IMG/VR virus record: IMGVR_UViG_3300037635_004223
Span: 1-32,103 of that record
Origin: a virus
Direction: 5' to 3' (one strand)
DNA length: 32,103 nucleotides
The stretch's first letter is position 1, and the number at the start of each line of letters is the position of its first letter. The notes under the pieces are model-generated. The model made no database searches, was not told the origin of the DNA, and saw only the letters and a program-made list of their open reading frames with translations. Shown here one piece after another: positions 8,192 to 14,189 of this stretch. Made by a program: the position numbers and the translations under genes.

Positions 8192-8617
8192 TTATAACCA
8201 GTCCTTACGCTTCTGATGCTCTGGAATTACTCTTTGTAACTCAATACTCAAAATACCGTCAGCGTAATCAACCTCTTCAATAACAACATCATCAGAAATA
8301 GTCCATACTCTAGTGAAGTCCCTTGCTGCTACTCCCTTATGGATAAACTCAATGGCTTCATCATCACGGGTACTATGACCCTCAACAAATAGTTTGTTGT
8401 TTTCACTGTAAACTTTTACTTCATCTTTTTTGAAACCAGCCAGAGCAACCTCCAACTTGAATCTCACATTACTCATCTTAATTAAATTGTAAGGTGGATA
8501 GTTTTCCTTACTTTCGTGAACGGCACCCATTCGGTGAAACCATTCATCCATTCCAATAGAATGTCTTTCAATATCCTTGACGAACTTATCTAAGTCGCCA
8601 GCTCCGTACATCTTCAT
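8192..8617 (-). CDS. hsp20: Hsp20 small heat-shock protein (alpha-crystallin domain)
   Basis: 141 residues, ATP-independent holdase chaperone common in cyanomyoviruses. The alpha-crystallin domain runs from about residue 45: YNLIKMSNVRFKLEVALAGFKKDEVKVYSENNKLFVEG with the classic A-x-x-GF and L-x-V-x-G patterns, ending in GILSIELQRVIPEHQKRKDWL. I chose the ATG at 8617 because GAGGAG lies 5 bases upstream; the open frame runs on to 8737, but that extension covers a terminator and the promoter. A late box (TATAAATA, 8671-8678) 54 bases upstream and terminators on both sides make it a single-gene late unit, which suggests a role in virion protein folding or assembly. Confidence 0.93.
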   Translation of the reverse strand: MKMYGAGDLDKFVKDIERHSIGMDEWFHRMGAVHESKENYPPYNLIKMSNVRFKLEVALAGFKKDEVKVYSENNKLFVEGHSTRDDEAIEFIHKGVAARDFTRVWTISDDVVIEEVDYADGILSIELQRVIPEHQKRKDWL

Positions 8618-8670
8618 TTGTTCTCCTCGTAAGCGAGATGTTGTGTGTGGACCCCGAAGGCATCCACCAC

Positions 8671-8678
8671 TATTTATA
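8671..8678 (-). promoter_or_regulatory. T4-type late promoter of hsp20
   Basis: Exact TATAAATA on the minus strand, 54 bases before the hsp20 ATG and 12 bases after the end of a terminator. This is the gp55-dependent late sigma recognition box in T4-like phages. Confidence 0.8.
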
Positions 8679-8690
8679 ATCCAAGGCATC

Positions 8691-8720
8691 AAAAAGGGGG
8701 AACGGAAACCCGAACCCCCT
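8691..8720 (-). terminator. Rho-independent terminator upstream of hsp20
   Basis: On the minus strand AGGGGGTTCGG, a GTTT loop, then CCGTTCCCCCT and a run of T. It would stop transcription coming from regA or from the CATAAATA box at 8802-8809. Confidence 0.8.
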
Positions 8721-8801
8721 ACAAATACTATAGTCAATAATATATAATGTAGATTTTACACTCTTTCACTTACCCTTAACACTTGAGCCTTGACTCCCAA
8801 C

Positions 8802-8809
8802 TATTTATG
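8802..8809 (-). promoter_or_regulatory. Possible late promoter in the regA-hsp20 gap
   Basis: CATAAATA on the minus strand fits the NATAAATA late consensus. It lies in the 239-base gap between regA and hsp20, followed after about 80 bases by the 8691-8720 terminator, with no ORF between. It may make a short non-coding transcript or be a spare hsp20 promoter. Confidence 0.4.
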
Positions 8810-8847
8810 GGGATAAGATGAAATTGGTTACATTACTACACGTATCA

Positions 8848-8863
8848 GTCTTGAAATCAAGAC
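8848..8863 (-). repeat. Palindrome overlapping the regA stop codon
   Basis: GTCTTGA and its reverse complement TCAAGAC are separated by two bases, a perfect inverted repeat. The regA TGA lies within it. There is no T-tract, so it is not a standard terminator. It could protect the mRNA 3' end or be a protein-binding site. Confidence 0.5.
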
Positions 8864-9279
8864 TTTCTACCACCAATGTTGTACTTGGGCTCCAGCACCC
8901 ACTCACCCTTCTCCTTATATGAAAGAACCTTAATTTGGTTCAAAGGAGCAATATCAATAATTTGATCCTCATTAGCAATAGTAACAAGATTCCAATCAGA
9001 TAGAAGCTTAGTAATACGATTGCGACGCTGAAGGTCGTTAAGTGTGATATTTGTATGTTTACCATCAAGAGCAAAAAGCTCCTTAAAGTGAACAATAAAA
9101 TACCTTCCCTGCTTGTGGAGGATATGACAAGATTGGTAGATTTTTTTCTCTCTACGAGAAGCTACACCAATACGAGTAAGTGTCTCTCTCACTTTTAAAA
9201 AATCATCGGGCTCGGATAGAAAAATTTCTACCATATGGGAAGGTTCCCAATATACTAAGCCCCTCTCGTCTGCTTGCAT
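8857..9279 (-). CDS. regA: RegA translational repressor
   Basis: 140 residues. In T4, RegA binds the initiator regions of early mRNAs and represses their translation. The core follows T4 RegA closely: EIFLSEPDDFLKVRETLTR, then YQSCHILHKQGRYFIVHFKELF, the LLSDWNLV block, and ending LSYKEKGEWVLEPKYNIG. The start at 9279 is supported by AGGGGGA about 9 bases upstream and overlaps gp62 by 25 bases. An internal ATG (residue 16, at MVEIFL) would give a T4-length protein but has no Shine-Dalgarno sequence. The stop codon lies inside a perfect palindrome. Confidence 0.95.
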   Translation of the reverse strand: MQADERGLVYWEPSHMVEIFLSEPDDFLKVRETLTRIGVASRREKKIYQSCHILHKQGRYFIVHFKELFALDGKHTNITLNDLQRRNRITKLLSDWNLVTIANEDQIIDIAPLNQIKVLSYKEKGEWVLEPKYNIGGRKS

Positions 9280-9659
9280 GGATTTAATCCCCCTGTGTTA
9301 AGTTTTTCATAGATGTAATCAAGTTGTTCATTAGATAAAATGTTCAAAGCTTGTTCTGCCTTTTCGGAGGAGAATCCGTAGTACTGACGCACCGCTGCTA
9401 TGTTCTGTATTTTATCTTTCCTCAACCAGGGAGAGAATCTTTTCCTCTTCCTAAGACTATTTATAAAAAAATCATATTGGAGACGTTTATCCAAGTTAGG
9501 AAACTTATTCATTTCATTAGATTGCATCAATGAATCCATTTGACCAGACAGGCATTTGTTGATAATAAAGGGGGGATACTCTTTCTCAACATCAGGATCT
9601 CCATCAATAAGATTCTCCTTGGTGAGGTTGATACTGTTTAGCCAGTCTTTCAAATCCAT
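9255..9659 (-). CDS. gp62: gp62 clamp-loader small subunit
   Basis: 134 residues, shorter than T4 gp62 (187) as is usual in cyanophages. It partners gp44 to load the gp45 sliding clamp. Matches to the cyanophage family are MDLKDWLNSIN at the start, EYPPFIINKCLSGQMD, then QYDFFINSLRKRKRFSPWLR and IAAVRQYYGFSSEKAEQAL. No ATPase motif is expected or seen. It follows the glycosyltransferase by 27 bases and overlaps regA by 25. I see no Shine-Dalgarno sequence, and a TATAAT-like sequence just upstream is too close to the ATG to be its promoter. Confidence 0.9.
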   Translation of the reverse strand: MDLKDWLNSINLTKENLIDGDPDVEKEYPPFIINKCLSGQMDSLMQSNEMNKFPNLDKRLQYDFFINSLRKRKRFSPWLRKDKIQNIAAVRQYYGFSSEKAEQALNILSNEQLDYIYEKLNTGGLNPCKQTRGA

Positions 9660-9686
9660 AATATTATACTAAAGAAACATTGTAGG

Positions 9687-10361
9687 TTAATGTGCTTGAT
9701 ATGTCCAGCTTTTGGATTTAGAAAGTATCTCATCTGCCTTGGACATATCAGTTCTATGTGCGTGGTACCAGTATTCTAGATTAGAGTGACCGTATATTTT
9801 ATGATAGATTTTGTGGATATACTCAACTGTTAGTCCATACTTAGAAATATTTCTAGAGCAAAGGTAATCATCAACGCGGTGTTGTGGATTAAAGAAGTTG
9901 TCTCTGGGAACTTTATATATTGAAGATATTATATCTTCAGGTGTTCTATTTAAATCGGGTTTCCAATAATCAATACAATCACTGCTAACCCACGAAATGT
10001 AGTTTGCTACCGAGATGTATCTACCGTCACGTCTAAAATACTTATCTATTTCATATCTACCCAGAGCAACATTATTATCAGGGACAACAACAGTGTCTGG
10101 AGTAATCAGTGAAGTTATATCATAAAACTCAGGGTGAATAAGAACATCACTATCAATATAAATTGACCAGTCACTGCTTGCCAAGTCGTAGATCTGAAAC
10201 TTTTCAAATGTGATTGGATAATTTGGATATTTTCTTTTAGTTATGAAAGTAAGCTGGGCGCCAATTCTATCAGCGTACTGTTCTATTAACGGATAGGTAT
10301 GTTTAGTAACCTCCGGTTCATAGTCATTTATATTAAGAACAAAGATAGTTTTGGTCGTCAT
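9687..10361 (-). CDS. GT-A-type glycosyltransferase-like protein
   Basis: 224 residues. The N-terminal strand KTIFVLNINDYE, the FEKFQIYDL block and a DxD motif in SIYIDSDVLIHPEFYDIT (about residues 70-86) are typical of GT-A fold nucleotide-sugar transferases of the glycosyltransferase 8 or 32 type. Aromatic-rich DDYLCS and IYHKIYGHSN segments could form the acceptor site. It lies 2 bases after an Sm-like gene and 27 before gp62, inside the clamp-loader operon, an unusual place for a surface-sugar enzyme. Substrate unknown: phage DNA, virion protein or host glycan are all open. No membrane segment. Confidence 0.7.
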   Translation of the reverse strand: MTTKTIFVLNINDYEPEVTKHTYPLIEQYADRIGAQLTFITKRKYPNYPITFEKFQIYDLASSDWSIYIDSDVLIHPEFYDITSLITPDTVVVPDNNVALGRYEIDKYFRRDGRYISVANYISWVSSDCIDYWKPDLNRTPEDIISSIYKVPRDNFFNPQHRVDDYLCSRNISKYGLTVEYIHKIYHKIYGHSNLEYWYHAHRTDMSKADEILSKSKSWTYQAH

Positions 10362-10363
10362 AA

Positions 10364-10657
10364 TCAGCTAATAATTTTACCTGCGTTTGATGGTTTGATA
10401 ATTGGAGAGAAGATGTCATTATAGTTACGAACTACATCTTCATTGGGGTCTGTAACATATACAACGTAGTTGGCTCTAATGCGGAGCTCTTTTACATCGG
10501 GGGAGATCACTGGGGACCAAGGTGCGAAACCAACAGTACCATCTCGTCCTGGAACTAACACGATTGGATTGTTTATGATCAATTCTTCAGCCTGCTCTTT
10601 GATTAGATCAGCAATAACATCCTCACCAGAATGCATACGGATAAGCTTTACGTTCAT
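10364..10657 (-). CDS. Sm-like (LSm-fold) protein in the clamp-loader operon
   Basis: 97 residues. The start MNVKLIRMHSGEDVIADLI with following LIINNPIVLVPG matches the Sm1-type strand pattern, and VKELRIRANYVVYVTDPNEDVVRNYNDIF gives the last strands and terminal helix. I recall this as the cyanophage Sm-like family for which a homologue found in marine metagenome data was crystallised. It sits 2 bases after the glutaredoxin-like gene and 2 before the glycosyltransferase. Two shorter-similarity relatives lie at 7415-7696 and 7689-8096. RNA chaperone or scaffold activity is inferred only. Confidence 0.75.
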   Translation of the reverse strand: MNVKLIRMHSGEDVIADLIKEQAEELIINNPIVLVPGRDGTVGFAPWSPVISPDVKELRIRANYVVYVTDPNEDVVRNYNDIFSPIIKPSNAGKIIS

Positions 10658-10659
10658 AA

Positions 10660-10908
10660 TTAAATAAGTCCTTGTTCTTTTAGATAGTGTAATGTTTCTT
10701 TTAGTCCGCCAATGTGCTGGTAGCCAACGGCAACCTGGGGGAACTCGGCAGTATCACCAAACTCGGATCGGAATTGGCGATCATTAAAGTCTTCGTCTAG
10801 TTGATATTCTAGGAACTCACCATTAAGACTAATGAGTAAGTCTCGGCAACGGTCGGATTCTTGTCCGCCGTTGGTATATAAAACAATTGTATTACTTGGA
10901 AAATTCAT
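10660..10908 (-). CDS. Glutaredoxin-like protein lacking the CxxC active site
   Basis: 82 residues with a thioredoxin fold outline: first strand TIVLYT, helix CRDLLISLNGEF, then EYQLDED, the cis-proline segment EFPQVAVG (P57) and the terminal GGLKETLHYLKEQGLI as in glutaredoxins. The usual CPYC is replaced: a gap-free match places QESD at residues 16-19, and the only cysteine is C21. Dithiol reduction is therefore unlikely. It starts by ATGA overlap with the gp44 stop, so it is coupled to the clamp loader. Confidence 0.8.
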   Translation of the reverse strand: MNFPSNTIVLYTNGGQESDRCRDLLISLNGEFLEYQLDEDFNDRQFRSEFGDTAEFPQVAVGYQHIGGLKETLHYLKEQGLI

Positions 10909-11855
10909 TGGAAGTCACATTCAATCATAATTTCAGTTAGGGCAGCTAGGAGGTTAATCTCCTGGTCAGCAACAAAGCTACTTTGATATTGATATTTCGC
11001 AATAATAAGAACAGCAGCAGCTATAGATGGTCCTTGAAGGTGGGAATACAAAGCATCATATACTTTACGGAGAATAGCATTTGTATCGTTGTCTAGGTTA
11101 GAAACAACCCACTTACGGACTTCAGTAAAGTTACTTGACTTTAGGTCACGCATAAGATCCTCAACCTTGATCTCGGAGAATGAAGCGAGAATACCAGAGT
11201 CAATCTTACCGCCAGAAGAATAACGCTGAACCTCATTGAGGACACGACGGAAGTCTGGGAAGTGCTTTTGGACTAGCTCGGCTAGAACTTTAGGCTCTGC
11301 CTCAATACGTTCCTGCTCTAAGATGCCCGTAAGGCGCTTGAAGAAGGCAGCAGCAACCTGCTGCTTGTCTTTACCCTTGAGACTAAACTCAACTACAGCA
11401 CAGCGGCTGTGGAGGGGCTCAATGATCTTGTTCTTGTAGTTACAAGTAAAGATGAAACGGCAGTTCTTATAGAACGCTTCCATATTTGCTCGGAGAAGAA
11501 GCTGAACATCGTTACCCGTATTGTCTGCCTCATCAATGATGATGACTTTATGCTTTGCTTCACTAGTCAAAGACATAGTAGAAGCAAAGTTTTTAGCTTG
11601 GTTGCGGACAGTATCAAGGAAGCGTCCTTCATCAGAACCGTTGATCACATAGTAATCAGCACCAATTTCATTACAAAGTGCCTTAGCAATGGTTGTTTTA
11701 CCAACGCCAGGGGGACCAGCAAGTAATAAATTAGGGATCTCTCCCTTATCCACAAATTGACTAAAGGTCTCCTTGATATGGTCAGGTAAGATGCATTCAT
11801 CAATCTTCTGTGGGCGGTATTTTTCCACCCATAAGAAGTCAGTACGCTCACTCAT
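10905..11855 (-). CDS. gp44: gp44 clamp-loader large subunit (AAA+ ATPase)
   Basis: 316 residues, matching T4 gp44 (319). With gp62 it opens the gp45 clamp and places it on primed DNA. Motifs: N-terminal WVEKYRPQKIDE, Walker A GPPGVGKT (47-54), Walker B VIIIDEAD (D108, E109), sensor 1 FTCN (136-139) and the SRC arginine-finger motif (150-152). All catalytic residues are present. It is the first gene of the clamp-loader operon, 21 bases after the stop of 11877-12401, and no separate strong promoter is visible before it, so it may be read through from the promoter at 12424. Confidence 0.97.
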   Translation of the reverse strand: MSERTDFLWVEKYRPQKIDECILPDHIKETFSQFVDKGEIPNLLLAGPPGVGKTTIAKALCNEIGADYYVINGSDEGRFLDTVRNQAKNFASTMSLTSEAKHKVIIIDEADNTGNDVQLLLRANMEAFYKNCRFIFTCNYKNKIIEPLHSRCAVVEFSLKGKDKQQVAAAFFKRLTGILEQERIEAEPKVLAELVQKHFPDFRRVLNEVQRYSSGGKIDSGILASFSEIKVEDLMRDLKSSNFTEVRKWVVSNLDNDTNAILRKVYDALYSHLQGPSIAAAVLIIAKYQYQSSFVADQEINLLAALTEIMIECDFQ

Positions 11856-11876
11856 AATAAAAAGATAATAAAGTAA

Positions 11877-12401
11877 TCAAACCCAGGAGGGCTTGCGTTC
11901 AGGTTTGCGGAGATAGTTGGCTGAGACCCAGGGCTTTGAAGAGATGTACATCTTGTACGCTTCAAAGGTTGAGATTGATTGGTCTAGCTTGAACTCATCA
12001 GGCATAGCACGGGCGAACCCGCAAGCTCCAGTATAGCACGAAATTGGCTTACCTGTAGTCCTAATAAAAACTTCTTCTGCGCCAAGCAGGGACTGCTCAC
12101 AAGCGTGATGCTTACCGTAGCGATGGGTATACTCGGCACACAAGGCGTGACCGTGTGCGATGAGCCACGCTAGGTTCTCGTCACATAAAGAAGCCCATAC
12201 AGTACAGGGGTGGTTACGAAAACCTCCCGTTGTTTTGTATGGGGTTCCGTCTGCCTTAAAGACTTGACCGCAGTCACGGTACCAATGTGAGTAAATCACA
12301 GATACCATTTGGCAGCACTCAAGCGGCATTTTTACAACGTGCTTGTCTGGCAGTACACGGGCACTGCCATCTGGGTCTTGTTCGGTACAGAAGATATTCA
12401 T
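11877..12401 (-). CDS. Conserved phage protein, possibly pyrimidine-dimer-glycosylase-like
   Basis: 174 residues, Cys- and His-rich. Distinct blocks are LPDKHVVKMPLECCQM near the N-terminus, NHPCTVWASLCDENLAWL and CAEYTHRYGKHHACE in the middle. Proteins with this DKHVVKM...NHPC...EYxxRYGK pattern are common in phages; some carry a pyrimidine dimer DNA glycosylase label, but I cannot confirm catalytic residues, so function is open. The His/Cys content would suit metal binding. An extended -10 variant (TGCTACTAT) 23 bases before the ATG gives early expression just after the late fibre island. No Shine-Dalgarno sequence seen. Confidence 0.6.
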   Translation of the reverse strand: MNIFCTEQDPDGSARVLPDKHVVKMPLECCQMVSVIYSHWYRDCGQVFKADGTPYKTTGGFRNHPCTVWASLCDENLAWLIAHGHALCAEYTHRYGKHHACEQSLLGAEEVFIRTTGKPISCYTGACGFARAMPDEFKLDQSISTFEAYKMYISSKPWVSANYLRKPERKPSWV

Positions 12402-12423
12402 ATGGGTTGCTTTCGCTTACCAT

Positions 12424-12432
12424 ATAGTAGCA
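12424..12432 (-). promoter_or_regulatory. Extended -10 early-type promoter variant before 11877-12401
   Basis: Reads TGCTACTAT in TGTGCTACTATATGG on the minus strand, 23 bases before the ATG at 12401. It shares the TGTGCTA context of the other early boxes but has TACTAT for TATAAT. It probably also serves gp44 and the rest of the clamp-loader operon. Confidence 0.6.
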
Positions 12433-12437
12433 CATCA

Positions 12438-13493
12438 TCAGGTGATTGAGATGATCTGACCATTAACAATTTCTATAAGTTCACCACCTGTAAGAGTTCT
12501 GATCTCTGTAAGACCAGTATCTTCGGGAACAGCATACAAGCTGTAACCAAAGTTCTTACCAGAGTATCTGAAGCCGACACCAACTGTTGAGAATTCTACA
12601 TCACCATCAGGCAATCCTGTTGAGGTATTGAGATATGATGAGTAAATAAACTCATCAGCATCCTGTGGACCTGCTGTATTCAATAGATCAAGGGTCATCT
12701 CCCTACGAGGAACACCAGGGAATACATCAGTAGGATCTACACCAAAGTACAATAGTACAGGTGTGCCTGGTGTATGTGCTTCGGGTGCCCTAGAGTATGT
12801 GACTTTAGAACGATACCAAGTTTCCTCATTACCCAAAGAAAGTTTGGGTGCTGTATAGAATTGAAAGAATGGATATGTTGTAGTGGAAGACCACGGGGTG
12901 AATAGACACCAACCACTCTCCAAATTACCTAGCAAACCAACAGCTTCACCTTCAGCATTGGGCTTGGGTGTCCAGAAGTTCCAACGGATGTAGCTACCAC
13001 CAGTTGTTCTATGATACCAACCACCTGAGTTTGCATTGGGGTTGATAGCACCTGGAGTTGCGTCTGTGTATACGCGACGGTCAGTATTAACGATTAGTCT
13101 GGAAGCACTAGCATCAGCAGAAGCAATCTCTTGGACTTCACTAGTCTTTGCTAAATCTTCCCCATCAACTGATAATGTACTAGCATTAGCGGAAACAGCA
13201 GTACCACCAAGATATAGCGTATTTCCAGTTGCATAGATGTCTCTCCACTGATTTGTGGGGGAGCCAAGGTCATATGTATCGTCAGCATCTGGGATTAAAC
13301 TTTGGTTAACTGGACCAGATACTGAGGTTACACCAGCAACAGCGACACCACCAGGTGTAGTACCATCAGAGACTCTTAATGATGCGGTATTTGGATCATA
13401 GAATAAATCACCCTCATTACCAATAAAAGTTGAAGCCTCTACATCACCAAGTTTTTCTACAAAAGCTCTAAAAGTTGTATTTACAATCGTCAT
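12438..13493 (-). CDS. Virion structural protein, likely tail fibre or fibre-associated
   Basis: 351 residues. The N-terminus has the fibre-type motif FIGNEGDLFYDPNTASLRVSDGTTPGG (about 23-49 in parts), followed by DADDTYDLGSPTNQWRDIYATGNTLYLGG, a cyanophage structural repeat. The C-terminal half is Tyr/Trp/Ser-rich and beta-like (SGGWYHRTTGG, FTPWSSTTTYPFFQFY, GVGFRYSGKNFGYSLY). Unlike three nearby fibres it has no S74 domain. Two late boxes lie 15-37 bases before its ATG, giving late expression. Receptor-binding or adaptor role is inferred. Confidence 0.7.
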   Translation of the reverse strand: MTIVNTTFRAFVEKLGDVEASTFIGNEGDLFYDPNTASLRVSDGTTPGGVAVAGVTSVSGPVNQSLIPDADDTYDLGSPTNQWRDIYATGNTLYLGGTAVSANASTLSVDGEDLAKTSEVQEIASADASASRLIVNTDRRVYTDATPGAINPNANSGGWYHRTTGGSYIRWNFWTPKPNAEGEAVGLLGNLESGWCLFTPWSSTTTYPFFQFYTAPKLSLGNEETWYRSKVTYSRAPEAHTPGTPVLLYFGVDPTDVFPGVPRREMTLDLLNTAGPQDADEFIYSSYLNTSTGLPDGDVEFSTVGVGFRYSGKNFGYSLYAVPEDTGLTEIRTLTGGELIEIVNGQIISIT

Positions 13494-13507
13494 TGTTTAG
13501 TAAATTA

Positions 13508-13515
13508 TATTTATC
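13508..13515 (-). promoter_or_regulatory. Late promoter box (GATAAATA), proximal copy
   Basis: GATAAATA on the minus strand, 15 bases before the ATG at 13493. It is probably too close to be the main start, or it works with the second box at 13523-13530. Confidence 0.4.
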
Positions 13516-13522
13516 ACAGAAG

Positions 13523-13530
13523 TATTTATA
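13523..13530 (-). promoter_or_regulatory. Late promoter (TATAAATA) for the 12438-13493 gene
   Basis: Exact TATAAATA on the minus strand, 30 bases before the ATG at 13493 and directly after the upstream stop codon. The spacing matches the other late genes here. Confidence 0.75.
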
Positions 13531-13989
13531 TTAAAATAATAAAGTGTACACTGATGATAGCCCACTATTATCCATCAGATTATTCAAATATACTTGATCT
13601 TCTGAATCGGGCGGAACTAATTCTAACAATTCATTAAAGGCTGCTTGGATGAGAGGCTGAATCCGAAGTCCATTTTTAGCATCCCCAATCAACGCAATAA
13701 ACTCAGTGGCAACTACATTTACTGTAAGGCTATTAGAAGCACTAGCCCTAACCTTCATATAATATGGAGAGCTTATAAGACCCACCCAAAAACTAACATA
13801 ATCTACAGTAATTACATCATCTTCTGGTACATACTCTGCTGCCGTTTCCGTTCCTATCGCAACAAATGCTTTGTATTCTTTATTATCCTCATCAACTGGG
13901 ATAATATATTTTGCATCAACACCTTCAATAAAACCAATAACTATAGTTTTTTCAAGGTCTCCCCACCGATATGAAGTTATGGAAGTCAT
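13531..13989 (-). CDS. Hypothetical late protein in the fibre island
   Basis: 152 residues, not recognised. It contains a beta-rich N-terminal half (TIVIGFIEGVDAKYIIPVDED, VITVDYVSFWVGLISSPYYMKV) and a helical, acidic C-terminus (PLIQAAFNELLELVPPDSED). No signal peptide or transmembrane segment. A late box (AATAAATA) 21 bases before the ATG and position between fibre genes suggest a virion component, fibre chaperone or small adaptor. Its stop directly borders the next gene's late box; no terminator is visible. Confidence 0.65.
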   Translation of the reverse strand: MTSITSYRWGDLEKTIVIGFIEGVDAKYIIPVDEDNKEYKAFVAIGTETAAEYVPEDDVITVDYVSFWVGLISSPYYMKVRASASNSLTVNVVATEFIALIGDAKNGLRIQPLIQAAFNELLELVPPDSEDQVYLNNLMDNSGLSSVYTLLF

Positions 13990-14009
13990 AATATATTAGA
14001 TATACAATT

Positions 14010-14017
14010 TATTTATT
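14010..14017 (-). promoter_or_regulatory. Late promoter (AATAAATA) for the 13531-13989 gene
   Basis: AATAAATA on the minus strand, 21 bases before the ATG at 13989. It overlaps the stop codon of the 32-residue ORF upstream. Confidence 0.6.
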
Positions 14018-14114
14018 ACATAAAATAATCACCAAAAATTGACAATATAGTAATGTAGATTAGTAATATCATAAAAAAACCAAAGATGATAAAGAAAGAT
14101 AATTCTGGACCCAT
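14016..14114 (-). CDS. 32-residue single-pass membrane protein
   Basis: A short ORF of 32 codons: a polar start (MGPEL), a hydrophobic helix of about 20 residues (SFFIIFGFFMILLIYITILS) and a short tail ending GDYFM. It looks like a small photosystem- or holin-like single-span peptide, but I match it to no known family. It is preceded by an early-type box (TGCTATATAAT, 14133-14143) 19 bases upstream and a terminator before that, giving it a private transcription unit among late fibre genes, which argues that it is real. No clear Shine-Dalgarno sequence. Confidence 0.55.
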   Translation of the reverse strand: MGPELSFFIIFGFFMILLIYITILSIFGDYFM

Positions 14115-14132
14115 AATTTAGTCTATAGTTTT

Positions 14133-14143
14133 ATTATATAGCA
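14133..14143 (-). promoter_or_regulatory. Early-type promoter of the 32-residue membrane ORF
   Basis: Reads TGCTATATAAT on the minus strand, related to the other TGCTATAAT boxes but with two extra bases, so either TATATA or TATAAT could be the -10. It lies 19 bases before the ATG at 14114 and directly after a terminator T-tract. Confidence 0.55.
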
Positions 14144-14144
14144 T

Positions 14145-14169
14145 AAAAAAGACCCCCCGAAGGAGGTCT
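14145..14169 (-). terminator. Rho-independent terminator after the 708-residue fibre
   Basis: On the minus strand AGACCTCC, loop TTCG, GGGGGTCT, then a T-tract. It ends the 14190-16316 transcript and is followed at once by an early-type promoter. Confidence 0.85.
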
Positions 14170-14189
14170 GTTATCAAAATGAGATATTA

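Noticed and set aside
8189-8196. Exact TATAAATA on the minus strand at the end of hsp20
   Set aside because: It overlaps the hsp20 stop and any transcript would meet the 8129-8166 terminator within about 20 bases. No gene could use it; probably chance.
8618-8737. N-terminal extension of the hsp20 frame
   Set aside because: It spans a terminator and a late promoter; the ATG at 8617 has a GAGGAG ribosome site.
8691-8800. Possible tRNA suggested by GGTTCGGG near a T-tract
   Set aside because: No acceptor, D or anticodon stems can be drawn; the GGTTCGGG belongs to the terminator hairpin.
9458-9465. Exact TATAAATA on the minus strand inside gp62
   Set aside because: It encodes the conserved FINS residues of gp62 and lies about 180 bases before regA, an early gene. 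Best explained by protein sequence.
9663-9668. TATAAT just upstream of gp62
   Set aside because: The start point would fall on the ATG itself, and it lacks the TGTGC context of the other boxes.
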